64,000 nt of DNA from Planctomycetota bacterium (GCA_016709875.1 JADJLZ010000012.1:186001-250000); one strand, 5' to 3'. Counted from the stretch's first letter, positions 36,890 through 45,634 are shown. Made by a program: numbers and translations. The notes: a model not told the origin generated them from the sequence alone.

Positions 36890-37321
36890 TCAGAGATCCG
36901 GCTCGACGCGCTCGGACCAGGCCTCGAGCTCGGCTGCGAATTCCGGTCCGAGTCTCGTGGGCCTGACGAAGTACCACCAGTTCGAGCGCGGTTGCCAGCC
37001 TTCGCGCTTGGCGACGGCCGCGGGCCAGATGCACGCAGGCAGCGGCTGCGTCGCGCGTCGAAGTTCGAGGTCCGCCGCAGCCAGGCGCGAGTGGAAGCGG
37101 GCCGATTCCGGCGCGGGAGCGTGCGGCAGCGCATCGGCGAGCAACTGGCGCGTGTCGAGATCGTTGCGCCAATTGTCGAGGTCGAGCACGCGGCCCGCGG
37201 CGGTCTCCTGCGCGATGCGCTCCCAGCGTTCGACCAGGCCGAGCAGTCCCCCGGCGACGACGTGCTCGGCGGCTCCGAGTTGGAGGAGGTACGCGCGAAC
37301 GGGATCCATCCCGGCGGGCAT
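36890..37321 (-). CDS. Putative immunity protein for the upstream BECR-type toxin
   Basis: The 143-residue acidic protein starts inside the stop of the predicted toxin gene (TGATG). It has no signal peptide or membrane segment, so it should be cytoplasmic. Visible landmarks are ERWERIAQETAAG, NWRNDLDTRQLLADAL, SRLAAADLELRRATQ and a Trp-rich end (REGWQPRSNWWYFVRP). I recall similar sequences next to polymorphic-toxin nucleases but cannot name the family. Position, size and coupling argue for immunity; the sequence does not prove it. Confidence 0.7.
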   Translation of the reverse strand: MPAGMDPVRAYLLQLGAAEHVVAGGLLGLVERWERIAQETAAGRVLDLDNWRNDLDTRQLLADALPHAPAPESARFHSRLAAADLELRRATQPLPACIWPAAVAKREGWQPRSNWWYFVRPTRLGPEFAAELEAWSERVEPDL

Positions 37322-37755
37322 CAGTGATCCTCCGTGAGCTGCCGCTCGAAGTAGCGCCTGCCGCCGCTGGGCCTGAAAAACGTCCGGATGCTGCCGTCGG
37401 CGTTGAACGCGATGAAAGCTCCCGACCTCAGGTCGAAGCGCGTGACCACACCGTCTTCGCGGGTCGCTTCGAGGACGACGCCACCCAGGCGCGCATCGCG
37501 CAGCGCCTGGGCTCGCAGCAGGTAATCCGCCTGGCTGATCGAGCCGAACTCGGGGCCATGCTTCTCGAAGTGCTCCTCGAGTGCGTGCTGCGAGGTGAAG
37601 CCGATCGCGCTGCGGGCCTCCCGCGGCGCACGTACCGAGGGAGCGTCGCCGGGCAGGAGCCTGGGACCGAACAGGGCCGCGAGCACTGCGAGCATCAAGC
37701 CCGAGAGCGAGAGCTTGATGCGGCGCGCCTGCGCTTCCCTCATGCGCGCCATCAT
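37321..37755 (-). CDS. Predicted secreted or membrane-anchored BECR-fold nuclease toxin
   Basis: The 144-residue protein has an N-terminal basic stretch and one hydrophobic segment (residues 13-30), then a domain at 50-139. Its motifs are HFEKHGPEFG (62-71, paired His residues), ADYLLRAQALRD, TRFDLRSGAFIAFNADGSIRT (105-125) and RPSGGRRYFERQ (128-139). These match the C-terminal nuclease domains of LXG/YqcG-like polymorphic toxins of the BECR (barnase/EndoU/colicin) fold. Here the domain stands alone, with a signal anchor and no long delivery region. The next gene overlaps by one base and is a likely immunity gene. Activity is inferred from motif similarity only. Confidence 0.7.
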   Translation of the reverse strand: MMARMREAQARRIKLSLSGLMLAVLAALFGPRLLPGDAPSVRAPREARSAIGFTSQHALEEHFEKHGPEFGSISQADYLLRAQALRDARLGGVVLEATREDGVVTRFDLRSGAFIAFNADGSIRTFFRPSGGRRYFERQLTEDH

Positions 37756-37767
37756 GCCACGCGCTTT

Positions 37768-39399
37768 TCAGCGCGGCGACTGACGCAGCGCGATCGGCAC
37801 GCAGCCCGGCCCGAGGTCGCGCGGCGGCGTCACGATCAGCGCGGGATCGAGCTTGGCGAGCGTGCCGCGTTCGGGCGCGGGCATGTACTCGCGCTCGCGT
37901 GTCCATCGCGCTTGCAGCTTCTCCGCGATCGCCTGCAGGCGCTCCTTCGCCGCCGCGTCGAGATCCGCGTCCTGCAGCGCGGGCTGGTCGACGAAGCGAT
38001 ACCAGGCATAGGTGACGACGCTGCCATCTGCGAGCTTCGCCTCGAAGGGCCCTGCTTTCGGACCGGGCGCGTGCCAGACGTCGTCCTTCGCGGAGGGGGA
38101 GGTGTAGGACTGGTCGTCGAGCGCGGGCAGGAACTCCGCCTTCGCGAGTCCCGTCGCCGCGGGCACTTCGCGCGGAGTGAGCGCGCGCAGCTCCTTGTCA
38201 TCCTGCCTGCAATACTGCGGGAAGGAGCCGCGCTGCCGCTTGCCGCTCCAGGGCTCGAGCGCCTTGGCCTTCCACGCGAGGCCGAAAGTGTGTTCGTCGA
38301 GCGCGCGCGTTTCGACCCACTCGCCGACGCCGCGGATCGGGAGCTTGTCCTCGCCCTGCGTCACGGAGATCGGATGCGCGCTGCATTTCGGCACGCTCGC
38401 GCCCTTCTCGTCGAAGCGACCGCTCGCGGCGGCGCCACCAGCGAGCCAGCTCGCGACCTCGTCGTAGAGCGCGGCCTTGGAGTAGTGCGTCAGTTTGTGG
38501 ATCAGCACCGTCTCTCCCGCGCCGTCCGCGGGGAACTGCAAGCGCGGGATGCGCGTGTAGGTCGCGCCCTTCGAGTCGTGAGCGACCAGGCGCGGCACCG
38601 TGTTGATCTCGATCGCGCCGCCGGTGACGAGCCCCGGCCGCGCATCCAGGCCGCGTCCGACTGCCGGCGGATGCCGGCGCGAGATGCGGCTCCAGGTCGC
38701 GGGCGTGTAGAACGCGACCGGTCCCTTGAAGTTCGCCGCGTTGAGGAACAACGTCCACGACTGGTCCCCGGTGGGGAGCTCGAGGCCGGCGGTCTGCGCC
38801 TGCGGCGCGACGAGCGGCAGCACCATCCACGCGTAGCCGAAGAGCTCGCCGCACGTGTCTTTCTCGAACGTCAGGCCATCCGGCGGCACGAGCAGGCACG
38901 GACTGAGCTGCGCGATGCCCATCTCGTCGGGAGCGAGCGACTGCACGGCGCCGAAACCCCAGCCCGGCGAGGAAATCTCGTGGTTGTAGCCGTCGTTGGT
39001 CCCGTTCATGCGGAACTTCGCGGTCGTCGAGCCGAAGCGCGTGCTGCCCCAGAATCCAAGGCCGCCCTCGATCGTCTGGAACACGTCGCGCCAGCTCGGC
39101 CCGCGCTCGGGCCAGTTGTCGCGCGCGACGGTGCCGTGCGGCAAGAGCGGCTCCTCGATTCCGCGGTTGTCGGGCACGATCCAGATCGAGGCGAGTCCGA
39201 TCTGGAAGTCGCGCAGCGGACGCTCGACCAGCGGCCACGCGGTCGCGTAAAGGCTCACGCCGTAGCCGAACTCCGCCGCCGGCGCGGGCACATCCATGCT
39301 GATGTAGCCGGCGAGTCCCTGCGAGACGAGTTGCGGCTCCTGCGCGGGTGCGCGGCTCGCGTTCGCGAGCAGGCCGAGAACGATCAGCGGGAGGTGCAT
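37768..39399 (-). CDS. Secreted protein of unknown function
   Basis: The 543-residue product has a signal peptide (MHLPLIVLGLLANASRAPAQ) and no transmembrane segment after it. It is rich in aromatic residues and loops (GFWGSTRFGSTTAKFRMNGT, RIPRLQFPADG) and carries a YMPAPERGTLAKLDP motif near the end. I recognise no family. It sits 10 bp after the SGNH hydrolase and 12 bp before the toxin gene, so it is an internal member of a five-gene minus-strand operon. Confidence 0.75.
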   Translation of the reverse strand: MHLPLIVLGLLANASRAPAQEPQLVSQGLAGYISMDVPAPAAEFGYGVSLYATAWPLVERPLRDFQIGLASIWIVPDNRGIEEPLLPHGTVARDNWPERGPSWRDVFQTIEGGLGFWGSTRFGSTTAKFRMNGTNDGYNHEISSPGWGFGAVQSLAPDEMGIAQLSPCLLVPPDGLTFEKDTCGELFGYAWMVLPLVAPQAQTAGLELPTGDQSWTLFLNAANFKGPVAFYTPATWSRISRRHPPAVGRGLDARPGLVTGGAIEINTVPRLVAHDSKGATYTRIPRLQFPADGAGETVLIHKLTHYSKAALYDEVASWLAGGAAASGRFDEKGASVPKCSAHPISVTQGEDKLPIRGVGEWVETRALDEHTFGLAWKAKALEPWSGKRQRGSFPQYCRQDDKELRALTPREVPAATGLAKAEFLPALDDQSYTSPSAKDDVWHAPGPKAGPFEAKLADGSVVTYAWYRFVDQPALQDADLDAAAKERLQAIAEKLQARWTREREYMPAPERGTLAKLDPALIVTPPRDLGPGCVPIALRQSPR

Positions 39400-39409
39400 G
39401 CAGGTAGCT

Positions 39410-40426
39410 TCAGCGCGGATGCGCGGGTTCGAGCAGTTGGGGGTGCGCGCGCAGCTCGGACGCGACCGCGCGTCCGATGATCTCGCTGCCCGCCACGTTG
39501 GGATGGCTCTCGTCCAGTCGCAGCTCCGGCGGTTCCAGGCCCGAGTCGCGCAGCGCCGGGAAGAGGTCGAAAGCGTGCCAGCCCAATTCGCGCGCGAGGC
39601 CGGTCACCTGCGCGTGGATCGATTCGTAGGGGTACTCGCTCCAGTGCTCGAGCGGCGCGAAGACCGGCGTCACGATCAGCATCACGTGCACGCCACGCGC
39701 GCGCGCGAGGCCGGCCATGCGCTCGAGCGCCGCACGCGTGCCCTTCCACGGCTCGCCCTGCGGAGCATGGTAGAAGCGCCACAGGTCTCCGCCGCCCAGG
39801 TGCGCGACCTCGCGCGTGCGGCGAGCCTGCGCGATCCGGCGCAGCAAATCGAAGTGCTGCCACCACGCGGGCTCGTGAAAGTAGTTCTGCAGCGGCTGCA
39901 GCGGCAGCGGCTCGGGGTCGTTCAGGAAGTAGCCCACGATCACCAGATCGGGATCGAGCGGCAGCAGCTTCGACTCGAGCACACAGGCCTCGTCGCGCGA
40001 GGAGTAGCCGCTCACCGCGCAGTTGAGGAGCTCGAATGGACGCGCGGGCAGCGCGCGCCCGAGCTCGTCGACGCACACGCGGCTCCAGGTGCTCTCGTAG
40101 GGGAGCCCGATCCCGAACGCGACGGAGTCGCCGAGCACGCCGATGCGCAGCGAGCGCGGATCGCGCGGCACGGCGAGTTCGGGGCCGCGCATGCCGAGCG
40201 AGTTGGTGCGGATGGAGACGCCGCGGTCGGTCGAATCCACGTTCGGACGCAGCTCGTACTCGAGCCCGGGCGTGTTCGACGCGCCGTGGATGAGCGACTT
40301 CCACTCCTGGCCGGGCAGGCGCTCCTGCGGCCGCTGGAAATAGCAGGGCGAGTAGTGCGCGAGCACGAGCTCGGCTGCGGCGAGCAGCACGAGGGTGCTG
40401 GCGAGTGAGATCAGGAGCGGTTTGAT
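39410..40426 (-). CDS. Membrane-anchored SGNH/GDSL-type hydrolase, start codon unclear
   Basis: The protein (about 338 residues) has one N-terminal membrane segment (LLISLASTLVLLAAAELVLA), then an SGNH hydrolase domain: block I GVLGDSVAFGIGL (nucleophile Ser), block II around NCAVSGYSSRDE, block III VIVGYFLNDPEP, and block V DESHPNVAGSEIIG with the catalytic Asp/His. Such proteins are lipases or acyl-esterases, often acting on surface glycans. No ATG, GTG or TTG lies in frame before the membrane segment; I end the feature at an ATC (40426), while CTG 40414 or GTG 40390 are alternatives. The preceding gene ends 36 bp upstream. Confidence 0.8.
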   Translation of the reverse strand: MKPLLISLASTLVLLAAAELVLAHYSPCYFQRPQERLPGQEWKSLIHGASNTPGLEYELRPNVDSTDRGVSIRTNSLGMRGPELAVPRDPRSLRIGVLGDSVAFGIGLPYESTWSRVCVDELGRALPARPFELLNCAVSGYSSRDEACVLESKLLPLDPDLVIVGYFLNDPEPLPLQPLQNYFHEPAWWQHFDLLRRIAQARRTREVAHLGGGDLWRFYHAPQGEPWKGTRAALERMAGLARARGVHVMLIVTPVFAPLEHWSEYPYESIHAQVTGLARELGWHAFDLFPALRDSGLEPPELRLDESHPNVAGSEIIGRAVASELRAHPQLLEPAHPR

Positions 40427-40461
40427 GGCAGGACGCGGCCGAATGAAGCGCGGCGGGAAGC

Positions 40462-42390
40462 TTACCAGTCGATCCGCAGCCCGCTCGACACGTTCCAGCT
40501 GCTGCCCGGAGGAGCCGCGCAGAAGCTCAGGTTCGGGTCGCGGTAGTACGCCTGGTACCAGCGCTGCGTGCCCGAGCCGATCGTGTCGCCGAGGGCCGCG
40601 GAGCGCGCGCTCACCGAGGGATCGCCCGGCGCGGGTGCGGTCGCGGTCCCGGCGACGGCGTTCTTCGTGTAGAGGCGCTTCAGCGAGCCGCCGACGCAGC
40701 GCACGCCGTCGCCGAAGACGGCGGGGGTCGCGAGGGCGGCGTTGCCCTGCAGGAAGATCGTGAGCACACTCGGGAGCTCGCCATCGGAGCTCAGCACGAG
40801 CGTGTCGGGGCTCGTGCTGCCGCTCGCGAGGAGCTGCGCGCCGCCGGTCGAGGCCGAGTTCTGGCAGCCGCGACCCGCCGCGCCGTTGTTCGCGCAGGGG
40901 CAGGCGGTCGCCTGCGTGCCGTCGCCGAAGCAGAAGGCGCTCGCGCTGAGCGCGGGCGGCCCGAGCGAGCCGTCGGCGTTGAGATTCTGCGCGTACATGT
41001 CGCCGCTGTCGTTGCGCGCATCGTCCCAGAGCGCGCGCGCCATGTTGGTGGCGTCGATGCAGACCGGGATCTTGTCCTTCTGCGAGAGCACCGAGCTCAC
41101 GACCACCGGCGAACCGGTCCAGACGTTCGCGCCGCTCGCGTCCACGCGGAAGCCGAGCACGCGCAGGCCCTGCGCGGGGTAGTTCGTCTGCTCGCAGCTG
41201 AGCACGATCGCGTCGTTGCCCAGCGGCAGACAGCGCTCGAACTGCTTGGGGATGCCGTTGAGCGGCAGGAGTTCGACGCCGTTGGCCGTGAATTGGCGCG
41301 CGCCGGCGACCGAGATGCGCTGCACGCAGCTGGCCCACTGGCTCTGCGCGAGGTTGCGCTTGTTGAAGGCCACCACGAGGTCGCCGCTGCCCGGCAGCAC
41401 CGCCACCGAGGGGTCGAACTTGCTCATGTTGGCCTCGGTCGAGACCTGCAGGCCGTTGTGCGCGTAGGCCTCGACGCCCGCCGCGTCGACGCGCTGCACC
41501 CAGCAGTCGAAGGTGTTGCCGATCGCGCTGTGCCACGCGAAGACGGCACCGCTGCCGCCGTCGGACTTCACCACGGGCTGGTAGGCGATCGAGAGCGAGG
41601 CCGCGTCGTAGATCGCGAGCGGCGATCCGCCGTTCCAGAGCGCGTTGCCGGCCGAGTCGAACTTCTGCGCGCGCAGGTGGCGCGGGCTGGCGAAAGTGCC
41701 GATGTCGCGCACGTAGCCGACGATCCAGCCGCCCGCGTCCGCGGCCGCGATGTCGCTGAAGCCGGGCTTCTCCGTACCCGGGCCGACGATCTGCAGGCCG
41801 TCGCCGGCGAACTGCGGCGTGCCGGCGGGATCGAGCTTCTGCACGTGCACCGCGCCCGCGCCCGAGTTCGGCAGGCGCGACCAGGTCACGGCGAAGTTGC
41901 CATCCGAGAGCAGCGCGACCTTGGGATTGGCCTCGTAGTCGGCGTTGTTCGAGAGCGGAACTCCGTTCGCGCCCCAGAGGAAGTTGCCGGCGCCGTCGAT
42001 GCGGTAGGCGTATACGTCCAGATCGCCGCCCGCGCGCGTGTCGGTGAACACGATCACGCAGCCGCCGGCGCCATCGGTGTCGATGTCCCAGTCGACGAGC
42101 GACGTGCTCTGCGGGTTGGCGCTGACCAGCAGGCCGTTGTGCGCGAAGGCCTCGTTGCCCAGCGGGTCGAGCTTCTGCGCGTAGACCGCGTAGCTGCCGC
42201 CGCGATTGTCGAACCACGCACACCACGTGCTGCCGTCGCCGCCCGCGGCGACCTTGGGCACGGCCTGGTCGCCGGTGGTGTTGCACACGGCCAGGTTTTG
42301 CGCCGGATTGGAGGGCCATTGCGCCTGCGCCGAGGTTCCAAGCGCGATCAGGAGTGCCGTGGTGATGCCGAGCCGCGTGTTGTAGAGCAT
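40462..42390 (-). CDS. Secreted repeat protein with shared Cys-rich C-terminal domain
   Basis: The 642-residue product has a signal peptide ending at GTSAQAQ. Residues 25-480 hold repeated strands of the form VYAQKLDPLGNEAF, VYAYRIDGAGNFLWG and HVQKLDPAGTPQF, a beta-propeller pattern different from the three tandem propellers at the left end. The shared C-terminal domain starts at base 40932 and runs back to 40465 (FGDGTQATACPCANNG, GVRCVGGSLKRLY, LRIDW). It leads the minus-strand operon with the SGNH hydrolase and the toxin pair. Function unknown. Confidence 0.85.
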   Translation of the reverse strand: MLYNTRLGITTALLIALGTSAQAQWPSNPAQNLAVCNTTGDQAVPKVAAGGDGSTWCAWFDNRGGSYAVYAQKLDPLGNEAFAHNGLLVSANPQSTSLVDWDIDTDGAGGCVIVFTDTRAGGDLDVYAYRIDGAGNFLWGANGVPLSNNADYEANPKVALLSDGNFAVTWSRLPNSGAGAVHVQKLDPAGTPQFAGDGLQIVGPGTEKPGFSDIAAADAGGWIVGYVRDIGTFASPRHLRAQKFDSAGNALWNGGSPLAIYDAASLSIAYQPVVKSDGGSGAVFAWHSAIGNTFDCWVQRVDAAGVEAYAHNGLQVSTEANMSKFDPSVAVLPGSGDLVVAFNKRNLAQSQWASCVQRISVAGARQFTANGVELLPLNGIPKQFERCLPLGNDAIVLSCEQTNYPAQGLRVLGFRVDASGANVWTGSPVVVSSVLSQKDKIPVCIDATNMARALWDDARNDSGDMYAQNLNADGSLGPPALSASAFCFGDGTQATACPCANNGAAGRGCQNSASTGGAQLLASGSTSPDTLVLSSDGELPSVLTIFLQGNAALATPAVFGDGVRCVGGSLKRLYTKNAVAGTATAPAPGDPSVSARSAALGDTIGSGTQRWYQAYYRDPNLSFCAAPPGSSWNVSSGLRIDW

Positions 42391-42392
42391 CG

Positions 42393-42407
42393 CCTGATCG
42401 TATCAGG
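42393..42407 (-). promoter_or_regulatory. -10 box embedded in a palindrome
   Basis: CCTGAT and ATCAGG form a perfect inverted repeat with a 3-nt centre. On the minus strand it contains TACGAT, ending six nt before ATG 42390. It also lies upstream of the divergent rsmH gene and could be an operator. Confidence 0.45.
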
Positions 42408-42455
42408 GTAGGCCGCAGGCGCCAGTGGAGTTGAAGTCCCGCGTTTCCGAAAGCG

Positions 42456-43547
42456 ATGTTCCCTGCTGCGCCTTGCGATGTTGAGATCCTGCCTGTGACG
42501 GACCCGCTCCCCGAGCCGAATCCCGCGCACCGCCGGCGCCCGCGCTACCGCGGCACGCATCCGCGCGGTTTCCGCGAGAAGTACAAGGAACACGCGCCCG
42601 AGCTCTACCCCGAGCACACCGAGCACGTGCGCGCGCGCGGCATGACGCCCGCAGGCCAGCACGTGCCCATCCTCGTCGAGGAGGTGCTCGCGGTCCTCGC
42701 GCTGCAGCCGGGCGAACGCGGCGTCGACTGCACGCTCGGCTACGGCGGACATTCGCGCCGCTTCCTCGAGCGCCTCGCGCCCGGCGGCCAGCTGCTCGCG
42801 CTCGACGTCGATCCGCTCGAACTGCCCAAGACCCAGGCGCGCCTGCGCACTCTGGGCTTCGGCGAAGAGGCGCTCTGCGTGCGACGCACGAACTTCGCCG
42901 GGCTGCGCGCGGCGCTCGCGGAACTGGACTGGAGCGCGGGCGTCGACTTCGTGTTCGCCGACCTGGGCGTGTCTTCGATGCAGATCGACGACCCCGCACG
43001 CGGCTTCTCCTTCAAGTGCGACGCGCCGCTCGACATGCGCATGAACCCCGCGCGCGGACCCTCGGCCGCGCAGTGGCTCGAGCGTGTCGAGACCGTCGAG
43101 CTCGCACGTGCGCTGCAGGACGACGCCGACGAACCCTTTGCGCAGAGGATCGCGGCGGGGCTCGTCGCGCGGCGCGGGAGACTGCGCACGACGCTCGAGT
43201 TGGCGGCCGCGATCCGCTCCCTGCTGCCAGCGCACGTGGACGAGGAGCAGGCCGAGCGCAGCACGCGGCGCGTCTTCCAGGCCGTGCGCATCGAGGTCAA
43301 CGACGAGTTCGGCGTGCTCGACACGCTGCTGCGCGCTCTGCCCGAGTGCCTGCGCTCGGGCGGCCGGGCCGCGCTGCTCTCCTTCCATTCGGGTGAGGAC
43401 CGGCGCGTGAAGAAGGCCTTCGAAGCGGGCCTGCGCAGCGGCGTCTATTCCGCGTGCAGCCCGGACCTGATCCGCGCCGCGCCAGAGGAACAGCGCGCCA
43501 ACCCGCGCGCCGCGCCGGCGAAGCTGCGCTGGGCGCGCAGGACCTGA
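42456..43547 (+). CDS. rsmH: 16S rRNA (cytosine-1402-N4)-methyltransferase
   Basis: The 363-residue protein has the RsmH (MraW) signature set: HVPILVEEVL, DCTLGYGGHSRRFLE (SAM-binding), FADLGVSSMQIDDPARGFSFK, and FHSGEDRRVKKAF near the C-terminus. It methylates N4 of C1402 in 16S rRNA. An extra N-terminal stretch (RPRYRGTHPRGFREKYKEH) precedes the usual start. ATG 42456 and GTG 42495 are both possible starts. No other division or cell-wall genes flank it, so it lies outside a dcw cluster. Confidence 0.95.
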   Translation: MFPAAPCDVEILPVTDPLPEPNPAHRRRPRYRGTHPRGFREKYKEHAPELYPEHTEHVRARGMTPAGQHVPILVEEVLAVLALQPGERGVDCTLGYGGHSRRFLERLAPGGQLLALDVDPLELPKTQARLRTLGFGEEALCVRRTNFAGLRAALAELDWSAGVDFVFADLGVSSMQIDDPARGFSFKCDAPLDMRMNPARGPSAAQWLERVETVELARALQDDADEPFAQRIAAGLVARRGRLRTTLELAAAIRSLLPAHVDEEQAERSTRRVFQAVRIEVNDEFGVLDTLLRALPECLRSGGRAALLSFHSGEDRRVKKAFEAGLRSGVYSACSPDLIRAAPEEQRANPRAAPAKLRWARRT

Positions 43548-43560
43548 GCCTCGTCCGCGT

Positions 43561-45594
43561 TCACTCGACCCGCAAGCGCAGGCTCTCGAGCTGCTGCAGG
43601 ATCTTCCCGCTGCCCATGTCGGCGTCCAGGAAGCGCACGCGGAAGAAGATCGAGCGCGTGCCGTCGGCGTGTTCGTCGACGAAGAACTTGCCGTCCCAGC
43701 CCAGCGGCGCGGGCGGAGGCTTGCGCAGCTGGAGGCCGGCCACGTGCTTGCGCGTGCGCACCTCGGCGGTGAACACGGGCAGGTCGAGGTTGCGCTTGTG
43801 CGCGCCGTCCCAGCTCGACTCGGTCCCCACGCCCGAGCCGCGCCAGGAGTAGATCACCGGCGTCTCGTCGTAATTCCAGTCGGAGACGATGCACTCCTCC
43901 GCGCGCCACCACTTGGCCGGTCCGTACACGACGATCTCGCTGCCCTTGAGCTCGGCGCGCGCGGGAGCCAGCGCTGGAGCCGTGGGCAGGTGCAGCGCCA
44001 GCGCGGGGTCGCCGTAGAAGGCCTCGTTGTAGAACTCGTAGCGGTGCGGACCGTGCTCGCTCTCGCCGTTGGCGAGCATGGAGACGAGCTGGCGGTTGAG
44101 CGCGTCGCGGTGCGCGCGGCCGAGCGCTTTTCCGGCGAGCACCGCGTTCCAGAACTCGCTGCGGTAGGTCTCCTGCTGCGCGATCGCGCGCCGCACGTTG
44201 CCGACGAAGCCGATCGCGCCGTTGCGCAGCAGGCGCAGTGCGACCGAGTGCAGCTGGGGGTCCTGGTCGAGCGCGGCGGGGCTGCAGCCGGCGGATTCGA
44301 CCAGGCAAGGCGCGAGCAGCACGCGCGAGTCCTGCATGTACGTCTGGCCCAGCTGCATCCACGAGGAGTGCGCGTTGTGGATCAAGACGCCCACCGCAGC
44401 GAGCGGGGAGTCCTGCGTGATCGGCTGGCCGCCCGCGTGCAGCGGAACCGGGCGGAAGCCCGCGTTCTCGAGCAGCGGCGCGCTCATGCGCTCCCACTCG
44501 GCCATGCCGAAGCGTCCGGCGGATTCGGGCGCGAGCAACTGCTCGTAGGCCAGGCTGCGCGCCGCGAGCAGCGTCGCTGCGGGCGCATCCTCGGCGACGA
44601 AGCGGCCGAAGGCGAGCTCGAGGAACGGATCCGCGTCGGTGTTCGCGTACGAGAGGTCGGAGGGCGGGTCGCTGTCGATGCCCTCGCCGGAGGGGACCAC
44701 CTCCATCGGGAGCGCTTCGGGCCGCGCAGCCAGGCACAGGAATTCGGGCGTGCTGCCGAGGCGCTCGCGGCAGTGCGCGAGCACGGCGCGCACGTTGGCC
44801 GGGGCCGCGGGAGCACTCGCGTCGTCTCCGGCGGCGACCAGCGCGCCCGCGCGTCCGGCGGCGAGCACAGCTCCCGCGAGCGAGAGCTTGCGCACCTTGC
44901 CCAGGACGCGGTCGCTTGGCGCGACGGCCGCGAGGTACCCGACCGGTAGGCGGTGCTCCTGCATCCAACGCGCGACCTCGGCTGGGTCGCGCAGGCGCTC
45001 GCAGGTGGCCTTGCCGACACCGTTCGGGGGCTGGTCGAACGCTCCGACGAGCAGCAGCGTGCTCGCTCCCGCCTGTTCGATCACGGCGCGGGCCGCCTCC
45101 GAGAGCCCGTTCGCGCCGCTGTACAGAAGCGGCGCGCGCAGGCGTGCGGCGAGCACGGACGCTGCGAGGGTGCCGGTGTAGTCGTCCTCACGCGCGACGA
45201 CGGCCTTGGCGCTCGTCGAAAAGCACGCGCGCGCGAGCGCACAGGCGGCCGCATCCGCGGAGTCGCAGGCGATGCGCTCCTGCGCGATGCCCTCGAGAGC
45301 CGGCGCGTCGGCGCCCGCGCCGATCCAAACCAGCCGACCGGGGTGGTAGCGCGCCAGGAAGTCGCGCGTCTCCGGCTCGAGCGCGCCGTCCGCACCGAGC
45401 GCGAGCACCAGCGGCTCGGCCCCGTTCACGGCGCACGCGGCCGGGATCGCGGCGAGGAAAGCGAGGTCCTGCCAGGCGGCCCCAGCTGGCATTGCAACGG
45501 CGAACACGCTGCGCTGCGGCTCGGCCGGACGCGTCGAGGCCGCCCCGAAGAGGCCGGCGAGCAGCGCGGCGCATACGGTTTGCGCGAGGTTCAC
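43561..45594 (-). CDS. Secreted C25 (gingipain)-like cysteine peptidase with CWB2-like N-terminal region
   Basis: The 677-residue protein has a signal peptide (MNLAQTVCAALLAGLFGAAS). Residues 60-190 resemble cell-wall-binding-repeat-2 folds (TGTLAASVLAARLRAPLLYSG, GASTLLLVGAF). Residues 310-510 resemble C25 peptidases: SDLSYANTDADPFLELAFGRF, then a His in LIHNAHSSWMQ (H409) and a Cys in LAPCLVESAGC (C430), in the order of the catalytic pair. The C-terminal 150 residues form a beta-rich domain (TPVIYSWRGSGVG). Peptidase activity is inferred; CWB2 is a weak match. Confidence 0.65.
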   Translation of the reverse strand: MNLAQTVCAALLAGLFGAASTRPAEPQRSVFAVAMPAGAAWQDLAFLAAIPAACAVNGAEPLVLALGADGALEPETRDFLARYHPGRLVWIGAGADAPALEGIAQERIACDSADAAACALARACFSTSAKAVVAREDDYTGTLAASVLAARLRAPLLYSGANGLSEAARAVIEQAGASTLLLVGAFDQPPNGVGKATCERLRDPAEVARWMQEHRLPVGYLAAVAPSDRVLGKVRKLSLAGAVLAAGRAGALVAAGDDASAPAAPANVRAVLAHCRERLGSTPEFLCLAARPEALPMEVVPSGEGIDSDPPSDLSYANTDADPFLELAFGRFVAEDAPAATLLAARSLAYEQLLAPESAGRFGMAEWERMSAPLLENAGFRPVPLHAGGQPITQDSPLAAVGVLIHNAHSSWMQLGQTYMQDSRVLLAPCLVESAGCSPAALDQDPQLHSVALRLLRNGAIGFVGNVRRAIAQQETYRSEFWNAVLAGKALGRAHRDALNRQLVSMLANGESEHGPHRYEFYNEAFYGDPALALHLPTAPALAPARAELKGSEIVVYGPAKWWRAEECIVSDWNYDETPVIYSWRGSGVGTESSWDGAHKRNLDLPVFTAEVRTRKHVAGLQLRKPPPAPLGWDGKFFVDEHADGTRSIFFRVRFLDADMGSGKILQQLESLRLRVE

Positions 45595-45618
45595 GATCGT
45601 GAGACGGCCTCCGGGTGC

Positions 45619-45634
45619 ATACTATTCGATTGTA
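45619..45634. promoter_or_regulatory. Overlapping divergent -10-like boxes
   Basis: Plus strand TACTAT (45620-45625) faces the response regulator gene. Minus strand TAGTAT (complement of 45619-45624) and TACAAT (complement of 45629-45634) face the C25-like peptidase gene. The two genes could compete for polymerase. Confidence 0.4.
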
